Positions 10,701-22,900 of a stretch of 64,000 bases of DNA are shown piece by piece (within the stretch, counting starts at the first letter, position 1; each line of letters begins with the position of its first letter). The notes under the pieces are model-generated. The model did not search any database. It had not been told where the DNA came from and worked only from the letters and a program-made list of their open reading frames with translations. This stretch comes from Oxytricha trifallax (lineage: Eukaryota; Ciliophora; Spirotrichea; Sporadotrichida; Oxytrichidae), in assembly GCA_000711775.1 (NCBI GenBank), contig ARYC01017059.1, positions 35,253 through 99,252 of the forward strand. The letters are read 5' to 3'. Both the position numbers and the translations under genes were made by a program.

Positions 10701-11227
10701 AATTTAAAACATCTATAATTATAAATTACTACTTATTTAAGGGGATTATTTATAAAAATATTCTCAACAATTTTATAAGAAAATTATTTTTAAATTTTTC
10801 AAGAATAATAATACTCTTAAATTATCACACAAATAATAGTTTATAGAAAAGTATTTTATAGGATTACAAAATTTTATTAATTTGTTTTTATAAAATTTCT
10901 GTTAATAATTTACAAATATATCACATGCTTTAAATATTGCTTATTTTAATCTTGCGTACTATCCTCTAAATCATTAACTTAATCTATAGCGGTGATATTC
11001 TAATCTTTGCTTGTAGATACTAGCCCATTGTCATTAGAAGGATCAGTTTATTTTTCCAGATTTTCACTTCCATCATTTACTATTTCTGTTAATAAATCTG
11101 CACCAAGATTATTGTCAATTTATATTTATTGTAAATCTTATATCTTTTCCTCTTCTGCTGAGATTATGAACTACTCTTGTTAAATATTCTAAATAAAAAT
11201 AGAAGATATATTTTAATAAATATCCAT
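7781..11227 (-). CDS. 5' half of copy A (residues 1-437)
   Basis: ATG at 11227-11225 (M-D-I-Q-Q-E-Q-F). The ATATTTA pointer puts the first MDS at only 11 bp. The half ends in E-M-M-K-D-E-F-Y-L-R-V at the 16-bp pointer AATACTCGTAAATAAA (7781-7796). The IES between the MDSs at 8420 and 9788 carries an 888-bp transposon. Confidence 0.82.
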
Positions 11228-13547
11228 GGTTGAATTTAAGATATTATTAATTATTTAATTATTTATAAATTAATTTATTAGAATTTCACTTCGTAAATTA
11301 GCAAATATTATAGCTTATCTATTTCAATGATTGTTCCAAGTTGAAGGATAAAATTTTTAAAGTTGATATAAATATGTCAAAGAAATAAATATATTCGTAA
11401 TATAGAATCAATCTAGCACTCTTATCTGTTCATCATTATCAAATAACATCTTCTGACGTTATTTAATAATTAATAAAAAATATAATTAAATTTTTAATTA
11501 TCCTGTAGAGTCTGTATACCAAGCCTCGCCATGTCTCTATCCATTTCTCCATTTATTAATTTATGTATTATTCAATAATTTATAAAAACAATAAAATTTT
11601 AGATTGCCCTTCATACTTCTCACCAGTTGGCCAATTCATAATTCCAAAGCCCTCTTGTTCATCATTCACAAAGTTCCCTTCGTAGATTTACCCACATTCA
11701 AAACCCCAAAACCCCTTAAAGAATTTTATATGTGTTTTGATTGATGATAGTAATGTTGGGGATTATGAATTTTTTATATATATTTAATTTTATTGTTAGA
11801 TTCAATGAAATTTATTATATTCATGGTTGAGATATTTTTCTTTTATTTTTTATCATCACCAAATTTACAAAAATGTAATGTAGAAATTATTTTACTAGGA
11901 AAATTTAAATGATAGCCCATTAATTCTTTGCTTTACTTATTTAATTAAAATAGCAAAATTTTATGAAAACATCATCTTATAATTCTTAAGGACTCAATTA
12001 TTTGAAATATATTGGTACCAAAATAGTTTCATAATCTAGTATATCGTTTCAATTAAATTTTGAACCATTTAAGAACTTTTTCAAAAAAACTCATTAGTTT
12101 GAAACTAGGTTCTAATTATGTTTGGTACTATTAAATTGATATTATTTAAAATTAAACAGATTTAGTACCAGTACTAATTAATTTAAACAAGCTTAGTACT
12201 AATTTATTGAAATTTAATTGGTTAAAATGGAAATCCTTCTCTGTATTTTGTTACAGTTTTTGCAAATTGTCTTTAATAATCTTTACAAGGCTGACCTCCT
12301 ATAAAATGCCCATTTTTTGTTAGGTGTCTAAAATTCATTCGAAATTATAAATCCTAAATTTTAAGATTAATTTCTATCATTAATTATTTTAGAACCACAT
12401 AATGGGATCTATCAAACACCTTTAATTACCTCATTTTATACATATTTTTTATTTTAATTATTCTTAAGGTACCAAACTCTTTTATATGGCAAAAAGTAGA
12501 AAAAAATGTAATTCAAAATTATCTCTTTTTAATATAAAAATGCTACAATTTAATTTGGATTTGAGAACATATAGTTGAGTAAAAAAGATTATGATACAAA
12601 AAAACTTTCGTATTTTCATCACTAGAGTGATAGAGAGGCTTTAGAATTCAAATAAACCCTAATCTTAACATTGCCCTCATCAATCAACACATTTAAAACT
12701 CATTAATAGTTTTGGAGGTTTTATTCATATATAAATTTACCTTATCCATTCATCTAGCTTTCTCTCCAATATTCATTATATTTGATTTCTTTTAAAATTA
12801 AATAAAAATAAATATCCTTCATAACTAGAGCCATCATCATATGTAATCTTTCCAAATCCTTGTATCTAATTAATTTAATATAATACTTGCTTTTTTAATA
12901 ATCTAGTCGTCCACAAATTTAAATAATTTATATTGTACTTATTTATATTTTAAAATTCCCCTTCATATTTGCCTTTTCCTATGAAATTGAAGACTCCCTT
13001 GCCGTATCTGCTTCCATTAATATATTCAGCTGTGCACTCATCTCCATCTACAAATATTTCTGTTCCTTTGCCATGCTTCTCATCCTCAAACCACTCTCCT
13101 GTGTATGTGGATTTATCTTCTGAGGTGAATTTTCCAAAACCATGACGCCATCCATTCTTAAAGAACGAAAAATAATAAAACATCATCGCAAATGGATGTT
13201 TAATTAATGATTGAACCATTGACCTTCATACCAACCACCACCATCGGCAAATCTTTTCTTTCCCTGACCATTTGCAAATCCGTATTTTCTCTCTCCCCAG
13301 TATAAGATAAATTCACCTTACCATTAAGAGACTCTAAGAAAGTATTAAAATTATTATAGTCACCACTTTTTGGTTTAATAGAGACACCTGGCCCATGCTT
13401 TATATATAAAAAAAAGTATTAACAACTTTCTCTTGTCAAGTAGGTAGCCTCTGTATCTCTCCCCACTTTCTAGAAGGGAACCATGTGTAAACTACAAATT
13501 CAAATCTTTAATTCTATCTTGCCAGTCTTCTAATACTCGTAAATAAA
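7781..13547 (-). CDS. Scrambled MORN-repeat gene, copy A (682 aa, 20 MDSs, circularly permuted)
   Basis: Coding order: 11227-11217, 11180-10948, 10689-10366, 10318-10258, 10185-10033, 9960-9930, 9852-9788, 8420-8378, 8317-8178, 8032-7781, jump to 13531-13426, 13397-13357, 13300-13216, 13147-12953, 12914-12901, 12863-12811, 12767-12723, 11695-11603, 11550-11498, 11458-11408 (TGA). The total is 2,049 nt = 683 codons. Two pointers (TTTA at 8421/9788 and CCAT at 13148/13216) are the least certain. Protein: acidic Gln-rich N-terminus, a basic patch (K-S-Q-K-K-R-P-K), a Lys/Leu-rich block ending F-K-D-H-Y-L-L-R-V-V-E-I-E, MORN repeats, acidic linker, then a long MORN run (YRGYLLDKRKHGPG, YTGEWFEDEKHGKG, YEGYWRESQMNGQG, YEGQWRNGQRHGEA). 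It ends L-F-D-N-D-E-Q-I-R-V-L-D. Homologous to gene R and copy B. Confidence 0.83.
8900..9787. mobile_element. 888-bp TIR element in an IES of copy A, TTTAA target duplication
   Basis: About 50-bp terminal inverted repeats start GGGATATCTGTTCTAACC (left) and end GGTTAGAACAGAAATCCC (right), followed inward by C-rich and G-rich tracts. TTTAA flanks both ends (8895-8899, 9788-9792). Two inner copies of AAGTTTCCTGCACT face two copies of AGTGCAGGAAACTT. It has no ORF, so it is non-autonomous. TTAA-type targets and G/C-run termini recall piggyBac-like elements, but the family is inferred. Copy B lacks it. Its right end touches the TTTA pointer. Confidence 0.75.
11408..13547 (-). CDS. 3' half of copy A (residues 438-682)
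   Basis: It begins at the second AATACTCGTAAATAAA (13532-13547), continuing L-E-D-W-Q-D-R-I-K-D-L-N-L-Q-F-T-H-G, and ends with TGA at 11410-11408, 180 bp before the copy A ATG. One of its MDSs is split by a TBE-derived element at 11,699-12,722. Confidence 0.82.
11699..12722. mobile_element. Non-autonomous TBE-derived element inserted in an MDS of copy A
   Basis: The left end starts CAAAACCCCAAAACCCCTTA; the right end is a decayed complement ending TAGTTTTGGAGGTTTT. ATT flanks both sides (11696-11698, 12723-12725). The corresponding place in copy B (about 24,490-24,510) is an uninterrupted coding segment with one ATT, so this is a filled site against an empty site. The interior is AT-rich with pieces of TBE inter-ORF DNA (Tn-free, no ORF). 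It must be removed for copy A to encode F-I-Y-E-C-G-Q-I-Y-E-G-N-F. Confidence 0.85.
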
Positions 13548-13789
13548 TATAAAAAATTAGTAATTATAATATTTTTGAGATTTTAATTTAATTATAAAAA
13601 AGTTTTTAAAATTAAAAATTGGAAAATGAAAATAAATTAGTAAATTTATAAATAAAAAAGTAGAGAAAGAATCTATATCTTTTGGAATAACTTCAATTCT
13701 AAGTTGCTAATTATTATAATTAATATTGTAAGAATACATTTGAATCCGGGAAATAAAACATATTTAAATTAATATTTGTTCAAATTAAG

Positions 13790-14074
13790 GCAATTAACTT
13801 TCTGGAAAACTAGACAGTATGGTACTTTTTTATTGGGAATTTTTGAATTAGCTGGACTTTACTATTGGCGGTAACCCTCTATCCCATCCTTGCGAGATAA
13901 TTCGACTTTAATTTTTACATTAAAATCAATTAAAAAAATCAGAAAAAATTAAACTTAAGTTATCTCGCTTTAGGGATGCGATAAAGGGGTCCCGCCAATA
14001 GTAAATTCCAGCTGATTTAAAAACTCCCAATAAAAAAGTACCATATTCTAGGTTTCCAAAAAGTTAACTGTCAC
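13790..14074. mobile_element. Palindromic MITE (family P, copy 1)
   Basis: Long inverted arms: left GGTACTTTTTTATTGGGA ... CTGGACTTTACTATTGGCGG; right the complement CCGCCAATAGTAAATTCCAG ... TCCCAATAAAAAAGTACC. The outermost bases resemble GGCAATTAAC/GTTAACTGTC. The centre is about 60 bp. No ORF. Confidence 0.8.
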
Positions 14075-14349
14075 GAATTTACTTATTAATAATTTAAATT
14101 ATAATTTATTTTCCAAGTTCAAATGTGTTCCTGCTATAAACATTTAAAATAATTTTAAATATATATTATAATTAATGTTTAAATTAAATATTAAACAATT
14201 TTATTATCAAATGAAAAATTAATATAATTTAATATATTTCATTATAACATATTTGGCATTATATAAAATATATTAAGAAAGGAAATAATCGGTTATTTAT
14301 ATAAGATTGTTGAATATATTTCAAATATTTTAATTATTAAATTAGAAAG

Positions 14350-14930
14350 TTATAAGGATAGGGTGACTCACAGGTGCCCGAGGCTGGAGACTTTCTAATA
14401 GAGCTTTCTACTACACTAAGGCCTAGGTAGGGGGTTGCTAGGCGCAACGCATGAGGGACCAGTCGGTGGAGTTCAATCTGTCAGATCCTAGACTCCTCGA
14501 ATCGTCTGCACGCTAAGGATTTCCCTGCATAGATGAGTTACCTGGCTTGAGTTCAGTTTCCTAGGAAATAGGGAGCAAGATGAAGGTACGCTCTGCCTTC
14601 GAAAGTGAGAAGAAGGAAACCATTGAAGCCAACAATAAGGATTTTTCTCCCACACCAGGTTAGGGTGCTGAAGCTACCACAGCGAAAGGATAGGGATTAC
14701 GTTTCCCAGCAGCGGTGGAACCGGTAAGCGTTTTTCTCCATCTTCTGTTATTTAGTTGAATCTCACGAGCTCTGTCCTCGGACCATAACTGGGTGACATC
14801 TTGATTTTGGGAGTAGACTAGGTAATAGTGAGAATGGTTTTTTCGGAGTTTTTAACTTTATGACTGCCACGTCACGGAAGTTTGCCACGTCAACTCACTC
14901 AGGTACGTCTACGTCACGACTAATATTTAT
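14350..14930. other. GC-rich island inserted in the A-B spacer
   Basis: The base composition is sharply higher in G+C than anything within 10 kb. The homologous spacer after copy B runs straight across this point near 27,130-27,200, so the island (with up to about 70 bp of AT-rich edges) is a later insertion. It holds a 59-codon ORF (14580-14759) and, at its right end, several CCACGTCA/CTACGTCACG-type motifs. No terminal repeats are evident, so a truncated retroelement (LINE-like 5' part) or a captured gene fragment are both possible. Confidence 0.55.
14580..14759 (+). CDS. Small ORF (59 aa) in the GC-rich island, unknown
   Basis: ATG at 14580, TGA at 14757-14759, three in-frame TAG read as Gln. 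It begins M-K-V-R-S-A-F-E-S-E-K-K-E-T-I-E and is charged for about 30 residues, then turns hydrophobic after the GGAACCG/GTAAGCG at about 14,718. That point resembles a 5' splice donor, so the real exon may end there. The family is not recognised. Confidence 0.35.
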
Positions 14931-15144
14931 GGTTTGATTTACTATTAAATAGTGATATGTTAAAATTATTTGATTTTAAATCATTAATCATCATCACTTC
15001 AAATATTTTTAATTAAAACTATTACACAAAATCTTACTCTTATTTTAATTTTTTTTAATGCTAGTTTATAGTTCCCTATAATGGTTTTTAATAATAAAAT
15101 CTTTTTTTTAATAATTATAATAATTCTTTCAATCATAACTCCAT

Positions 15145-16305
15145 ACCCTTAATTAGTTTTACTTGTGTTTTTTTATGAGGGCAATGTTGGGAATTAGGGT
15201 TTATTAGAGTTCTTAAGTATCACTTCCACTTTACTATTGAATATATGAAAATCCTTAAAAAAACAACATTTTATACTCTGCTTATATATTTCCAAACTTT
15301 TTATATAAATTATTGCATTTTATTCTTTATGTTTAACATTTTTTTCCATAAGTTATCACTATTACTGATGGTTTTCATGAAACTTAATGATTGCATCATT
15401 ATTAAATTTGGCATTTATGCATTAAATATTTATGAATTTTTAATAAAAAAATATTATCAACTTCGATTCAACACTTCTTTTTATTTTAGCTTGAAAATTT
15501 AATTAACAAACTTTTGTCTTATATAAAAGAGTTTGGTAACTTAAGTAATGAAAAATTACCATAAAATGAGGTATTTTGAAATGTTTGATAGATCCCATTA
15601 TGCCATTTTTTAGTTTCAGTATAATCATAAATTAAAATCTAACATAAAATTATGTATTTTTAATTTTATACACCTATAAAATACGAGTTTCTTATAGGAG
15701 GTCAACACTGTTTAGAGAAATGGAGAAAGTTTGCGAAAACTGTAACAAATTTAAGAGATGGATTTTTCCATTTTAAATAAATTCAATTAAATTAGTACTA
15801 AATTTGTTTAAATTTTATTATTGCTGAAATTACATCCGTTTAATTTTAATTAATACTAATTTAATAGTTCCAAAACTTAATTAGTACTTAGTTTTAAACT
15901 AATTAGGTTTGAATGAAAATATTCTAATTTGGTTAAAAACCTAATTAGTACCATGTACTAATAAATTAAAATTAATGGTACCTAAACATTTTAAGGAATG
16001 GAGACCTTAAGATTTATATAAGAAAATGTTTTTATAAAATTTAGCTATTTTAATTATATTATTAAAAACAAACAATAAAAGCACTTTCATTAAAATTTAC
16101 TAGTATAATAATTTTAACATAATATAGGTGTAGATGTAATTATGATAAAAAATAAAAGATTAAATATCTCAACCATTAAAATAAATAATAAGATTCAATC
16201 TAACTACAGAAATGAAATTAATCAGAAAAGTAACTCTAATCCCAGCATTATTTATCAATAAAAAAATATATTGAAACTCCTCATTAAGGGATTATGAGTT
16301 TTGGT
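15145..16305. mobile_element. Decayed non-autonomous TBE-like element
   Basis: The ends are degenerate relatives of the TBE termini (left ...ATACCCTTAATTAG...GGGAATTAGGGTTT; right ...CTCATTAAGGGATTATGAG...). The interior at about 15,700-15,960 matches TBE 1 inter-ORF DNA (19,270-19,540): the GGAGGTCAAC, GAGAAAGTTTGC and TAGTACTAAATTTG blocks in the same order. No transposase remains. A homologous copy is at about 27,270-28,432. Confidence 0.65.
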
Positions 16306-16975
16306 TGATCCTGAATAAGAGATTAAACATATTCCTACAAAATGGGATTTTTATTCTAAAAAAATTGGTTGAAAGAAAAAATAAATTCACATAAAAGTGT
16401 TGGGGGGAGAGGGTTCTCAATCAGAACATATTCTTATTGAATTACAAATATTTTTTTTTACAGATTACCTTTAATGTTATTAACTTACAGGTTGTGAGTA
16501 ATATTGGAAATATTTAATATAAATAATTTAGCCCTCATAACAACCACAAAAATTTTTTTTCTATAGCAGGTTAAATTTTGCTAAGATTTATATAGATATT
16601 TATTGCAAAAATTAAATATTAAAATTATTAACATTTGTTATTTAAAAAATGATTGCCAGTGTATAAATGGAATTCTTTGTATTTTTCAATTATACAAACT
16701 TAAAGGTCTGAATAAATTCTTTATTTATAATGAAATTCTTTCAAAAAATATTACAGCATTTAAACTTTCTGCCATCACTCCAATTTAACGGCCATTTATT
16801 CAAATATTATTATTTTGTAACTATCTCAGCAATGTTTTCACTATTTATTTTATGTCAATGTATTTTTTTTCTGTGAATAAATATAGACTTACAAATAATG
16901 TAATTAAAATTTTCTCTCACAAATTAAGATACCTTTTTTAATTTTCTTATACTTCATTACTTTATAGTAAGAATA

Positions 16976-19900
16976 AATACTCGTAAATAAAACTCATCCT
17001 TCATCATTTCAACGAGGTCAGGATCGTCTTATTCCTCTATTTCTATAATTTCTCTATCATTAATTTTGTACTTTACATCACCCTCATCTGCATATTGAAT
17101 TTCTTGTTCATCGCTGTAACTTTCATCGCTTTCTTCCTCATTTATTGCATTGTCATCGAAATATTTCTCTTTTGTTTCTCCTGATTTAGATGTTACAATA
17201 AATCTCCCAATTTTACTTCCATCTTAATATTACAATCAAAACCCCCAAAATCCCTTATTGAGGTTTTAAGTTCTTTGATTTATAGGGTGTAGTTGGGGTC
17301 TTATTGGGGTGATTAGAGAAATTAGGCCAATTTGCAAAATGAGAAATAGAAATTAGCGAATTTAGGGACTATAAATGATGAGTAATATTTAGATTTACTT
17401 CTTAAGCTTAGGTATGGTATAATTATTAATTTAGACTTAGTCAAACCAGTAATGAATTATGCAGCTATAGCAAAGCTCCTGAGCAAGAGTGCCTCAACAA
17501 TTAGGTATCATTGCTTTTTGATGTTTAGCATTTTAACTAGGCACTTGAAAGCATCCTGAAAGAAAATAAACAGCACCATATTGACTACCTCTGTGGCTCT
17601 AAGACTTTAAAGTATTGGGTACATTTTACACTTTCCTAGCGAGCTGTGATATTTCATCGCAAGTTTCCTGACATGCGTATCTCTCCTTAGAATATAGCCA
17701 ATATTGATAGAAGAAACGGCATTACTTTCAAGACTCTAAACAGAGTGAAGAGAGTGATTGATTTTACAGTGCCAGTTTATAGTAATAATTTAAACTTTAT
17801 ATATGATTAAATGCAGAGGTCTATTGACAATAACATCAAGTTCATACACGCTGATGAAGCTGTATTCACCTTCAACACCTTTATTAATAAGTCTTGGTAC
17901 AAGAAATATGATAACATAGAAGTGTATGACTTAAAAGTAAAAGTAGTCACCCATATAATTTTAGCTGGTATAAGTGAAGATTCAGGCTTGGAGAGTTATG
18001 TCATTCACCCTCGCTTTATTAAGTGAGAGTAGTATATAGAGTTCCTACATAAGCTCAGAGATAAGTATAGTAACTAAGAGATCATCCTGTTTGTTGATAA
18101 TCTCTCAGTTCATAAGACTAAGGAGTCTAAGAAAGCTTATGAAGAGCTAAACATAACTCCTGTATACAACGTTCCTTATAGCCCATAATTTAATGGAATT
18201 GAATTCTACTGGAGTTAAATCAAGACTCACTACAAGAAGCTGTTGCTGTATCATCTTATGCATGACTTGCCAATCGATACAGTAGACTTGATTCAAAGCA
18301 GCTGTAAGAGAGTGAGCGTAGATAAGACAACAATTTGTGCGAGATAGGGAAGAATGAATGTTTATAAATAAGTTTTAGATTTAAACGAATGAATATATTC
18401 ACATATTAAATTGGCCCATAAATGGCTTTGGCTTCATTTTCTTCTCATCTTTTTATGGCTTGCTTGGACCCATATTTTTTCTCTTAGTGCCAGCTCCTGC
18501 ATCTATGTTCATTTCATTTAACTTTTAAACATCTTTATAAATCTCTTGTTCACTTCATGAATAATTTATGACTTTCTCTCTGTGAACCTTTGCATGCTCT
18601 TTTAATATGAATATACCAGTTCCAGGTTTCCCAACAAAGTTATGAATCAAAGTTTAGTAGAGAGGAATTGATGCTTCTTAAGCTCTGCGAGCCAGGTCTC
18701 GCTTATTAATATGCTTTTCTTCTTTTAATCTTCAGGACAGATAGAATATCGTTTCTGATGAGCTTCTTCAATTATTTTTCTGAGAAACTCCTCTTTGATT
18801 GTACCAAGAACACCAAAGAAGAAGCTCCTTTCTGGAAGCTTGTTGGAGTGTTGTTTCTTGGTAGGAAGATAAACTACCAACTCTTCATCTTTCATCGCAT
18901 CCTCATAGAGATTAGTTACTGAAATCTCTGGGTAGTTTGGAATATCTATAAGCTTAATTTCATTGTTTTTGAAAGCTTTCTTCTCACCACAGAGTATCTC
19001 TTTTAAGAATGAGATTTTGGTACCTTCCATCGCTGGAATGAATAATTCCACTATAGTATATGGTTAAGTTTATGCTGCATGCTTACCATGTTGAGTAAGG
19101 TATCGATTTAGATCTTCCTTGCTTCTAAATATTGAGATCATTTCTTAAGCTTCATTGCAGTACTAATAGATTCCATCCTTGTTCCTTCTCTTCTTATTGA
19201 ATTTCAAATTTTAATATATAGGGTTCTGGATCCTACTGTTTAAAATCTTAGTATTAAGTATGGCCATCTTATAGGAGGTTAACCCTGCAAAGATATGTGG
19301 AGAAAGTTTGCAGAAGCTGTAACAAACTGCAGAGATTGAGATCCATTTTTATCAATTTAGCTCCATTAAATTAGTACTAAATTTGTTTAAATTAAATAAG
19401 TACTGTACTAAATCCGTTTAATTTTAAATGGTAGCAATTTAATAGTACCAAAACTTAATTAGTACCTAGTTTTAAACTAATGAGGTTTTAATGGAAAAGT
19501 TCCAAAATGGTTCAAAACCTAATTGGTACCAGTACCAACCTGAATTTGATCTAAGTTGGTAAAAAAATTAAAAATATTAGGCATGAAATTATAAAATTTA
19601 TAGTTATAAACTTAGTATAAATATGATGTCTAACGCCTAAAAATCAACTATTGTTGTTGCAGTGCCAACTCATATACAAAGTTACTATAACAAAAGAGGT
19701 TTTTAAAGCTTAACAATTGAAATTTAAATTTGAATTTAAACATGGCGACTAAGTTTAATCGCAAAGCAGTTTCTATTGGAGCAGGATAATCATAGCTCAA
19801 CTTTGGGTCCTCCAAGAAACCAGAAGAAATCTATATTGAAAGGGAGGTTGAGCTAAGAGCTTTAGAGTTTGAAGCAGAGGTCTTTAAAATTGAAGTTTAG

Positions 19901-22900
19901 AACAAGAAATAAAGTGCATAGATGGGAGTTTAAACATAAGTTGAATTGATTGAGGAAGAAAAGGAACAGCAACCAATAGAAAAAATTAAAACAATTTAAT
20001 GTGAAGACTGCTAAAATTTTTTCTCAACTGAATCTAGCTTGAAGAGGCACATCAAAGAATTACACTCTGGTAGAGCTAAGATCTATTTCAAGCATGATAA
20101 AGTCGATGGCAGGTATTAATGCATAACTTGTATGAAGTACTATACCAATTCAGCAAAAGTGAAGAAACACATGCAAAAGCATCACTTAAGCGAGATCTTG
20201 ATTAAAAATAAAGAAACTTAAAAGCTTATGCCAAGAGAAAGTTATATACTATTGAGTCATAAAGAGATTAACAGGAGAGACTAAAGATAAAGAAGCTGCA
20301 TGAATTGATGAATCAATCGGCAGGCAACACTTTATTAGCATGCTTCTAAGCCAAAGCTTACAACATACCTGCATTAAATGCAATTGATATTAGCAGTTGT
20401 ATTGATAACTATTTGCAAATTAGCGTTCCTGCAAAACCAAAACTCATAGTAATTGATGATTATGCATACAAGGTGTATCCTTACAGCTATCTACTTAAGA
20501 ATGAGCAGTATCAAAATGAGTTTGCTAACGAATTCATGATTCTTAGAGAGGCTTAGAGAAGAGTTTGCAAGAACTTGCTTAAGCTAAATGGTGTCATTTT
20601 AAGCTACAGTTATATCGCTTTAAGGCTTAAGAAATATGAAATGAGTCTGAAAGATTATCTTAATCATAACAGATACCCAGATGATTCGAATGATATACTA
20701 TCAGATATGATATAGGGTATAAAGGAGTTGCATGAACTTGGATATGTTCATAGAGATTTGAAGATTGAAAATGTTATGATAAACCTATGCCCTTTAGAAG
20801 TTTGTTATAGATTTCAATAGAGCATTGGGATAAGAGATAGTAACCTTAGCAAAGGCTCTTGAGACATCTGGATACTTCCCAATCAGAGAGAAATGGACTA
20901 ATGGCTCTGTTTAGTGGGATGTATGGGCAATCGGAGCTATTATATTAGAGAGTGATATGGAAAGTATGGCTTACTTTGGAACAAAGATTGAAAAATAAAC
21001 AATCAGTTAAGCTTAGAAGCATATCAAGCAAGAGAATGTATGCAAGGAAATAAAAAAAAAGTAGAGATTATAACGATAAGATCTCCCTCCTATCCAAAAT
21101 AAACATTGGATGACATACATGCGCCACTTAAGAGAGCAAGATTCAGAGGTATAACAAAGACAAGCAAATAAAATTCGTTTGAATAAATTCACCTAATATT
21201 CATTAAATATGCATTAAATTCACATAAAACCTGCGTTTTCTCTACTAACTCTAATAAGACCCCCAGCTATACCCTACAAATCAAAGCATTTATAAACCTC
21301 ACTAAGGGGTTTTGGGGTTTTGAATTAAACTTATAAAACAATATATAAAAAATTCCTAATAATCTAAAAATAATAGGTCTCGTTTTTTTATGTAATTTGG
21401 CAATACATTCCTTCTTATCGTAATAAAATTAATAATGTATATTGTATATCTGGTGCCATCTTTGCATATTTTCAATTACCACCCATCCATTTAATTTTCT
21501 GAAAATTCTCCGATGTGAACAATCCTTTCTTGAGTTGACTCAAGCTTTCCAAATCCATGAGCTTATCCATTCTTGAATTCTCCTTAGTATTCTAAAAAAA
21601 AAGTTGAAATATTATAAACGTTATTGAGTCTCATTTTTATGCTTTAATATAGCTTGTCTTCTGTCTGCATGATTCCCAGACATTCAGAAATAAAATTATT
21701 AATATATTCTAAAATAGATCTTAAGCTTTAAAATAAAAACTCGATTAACTTTTTTACTTTGATAAAATTTTATTTGTAATTAATTTTAGTATTATTTTTC
21801 TAATTAAAAAATATAAATTTATTGATATAAATATGAGATACACTATTATGATTGTAAGAGTAAATATAATTATTAATAAATAAAATTAGTAATAGATATT
21901 TCCTTCACAAGTTTTAAATTTATAGTCTATAGAAAGTTTTATGGATGAGTGAAATAACAATAATCAGCTTCAATACTAGAAATATTGATTGATTGCTTTC
22001 TTTCAAGTTTACGGAACTGCTTTCTCTTTTTCAATAATCAAACAAAATACAATAAGTTGCTGTGATATATTAAAATTTAATAATAAAGTAATTGAAATTA
22101 AATTTTTTGTAATATTTTAATATTATTTGATAGTTGAAATAGTAAAATATTTAGTTTTTTATTATTCAGGTACAAATTTTGGGGATTTCATTAAAAAGGA
22201 TATATTTTTGGAAATTAATTGATTAATTTTTATAAAAAATATCATAATTTGTTATTAAATTTAAAAATTACGAAATTTACATATTTACAAGATTAGTTTG
22301 AATAATTTATTTTTAATAAAAAGTATTGTAATACAATAATACTTTCAAGAATATCCTTTTTTTTTCATTGTTTTATAATAAAGGATTTAATTTTACTCTA
22401 TTATTTTTATATCTCATATTTTTAAAGAATACTTTTTCTTATTAATTATGGATGATATTTTGTAGAACAAAATTTATTAAGATCTTAAAAAGTATTTTCA
22501 TTAGAAATCCTAAAAAATTTCTTGTGATATCCTGTGTATTTGGTTTTACCATCATACAATTAGGTGTTGTATACAAACTAATTTATTTTATATAATAGTT
22601 TTAAATTTGATAAGGCTAAATTTACAATGTTTTATGCATTTTCTTTTTATTTAATATTAATTTAAACTCTATTTCTTCATCAATAATCCTTTATGCATAT
22701 TTAAAAATGTAATATCATTTATATATTCCATTAAATAATTATTTAAATATATTTATATTGCATTTTCAATTTCAACAACTCTGAGCAAGTAGTGATCCTT
22801 GAATTTTAACTTAAATTCCTTAGGAATGTTATCTGGCAGTTTGAGGGTATGCGCGCAGTTCTTAAATACCTCTGTTGTTTTATATTTATGCTGAAATTCT

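Larger units (their letters stand above)
13548..16975. other. Spacer between copy A and copy B
   Basis: Germline-limited DNA homologous in order to 25,983-29,080. It contains a palindromic MITE (13,790-14,074), a GC-rich insert (about 14,350-14,930) absent from the other spacer, and a decayed TBE-end element (about 15,145-16,305). If the genes were linear instead of permuted, this would be a 3.4-kb IES joining the copy B 5' half to the copy A 3' half. Confidence 0.6.
17237..21322 (+). mobile_element. TBE transposon 1 (telomere-bearing element), 4,086 bp
   Basis: The termini are CAAAACCCCCAAAATCCC at the left and the complement GGGGTTTTGGGGTTTTG at the right, flanked by the 3-bp duplication AAT (17234-17236, 21323-21325). 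The inverted repeats are about 80 bp. It carries a transposase (+), a 22-kDa-type ORF (-) and a zinc-finger/kinase ORF (+), the standard TBE set of hypotrich ciliates. It sits inside an IES of copy B, between the MDSs ending near 17,225 and starting near 21,445. Confidence 0.92.

Noticed and set aside
12950..13219. 89-aa ORF as a stand-alone MORN gene
   Set aside because: Its first residues come from an IES; it is one MDS of copy A.
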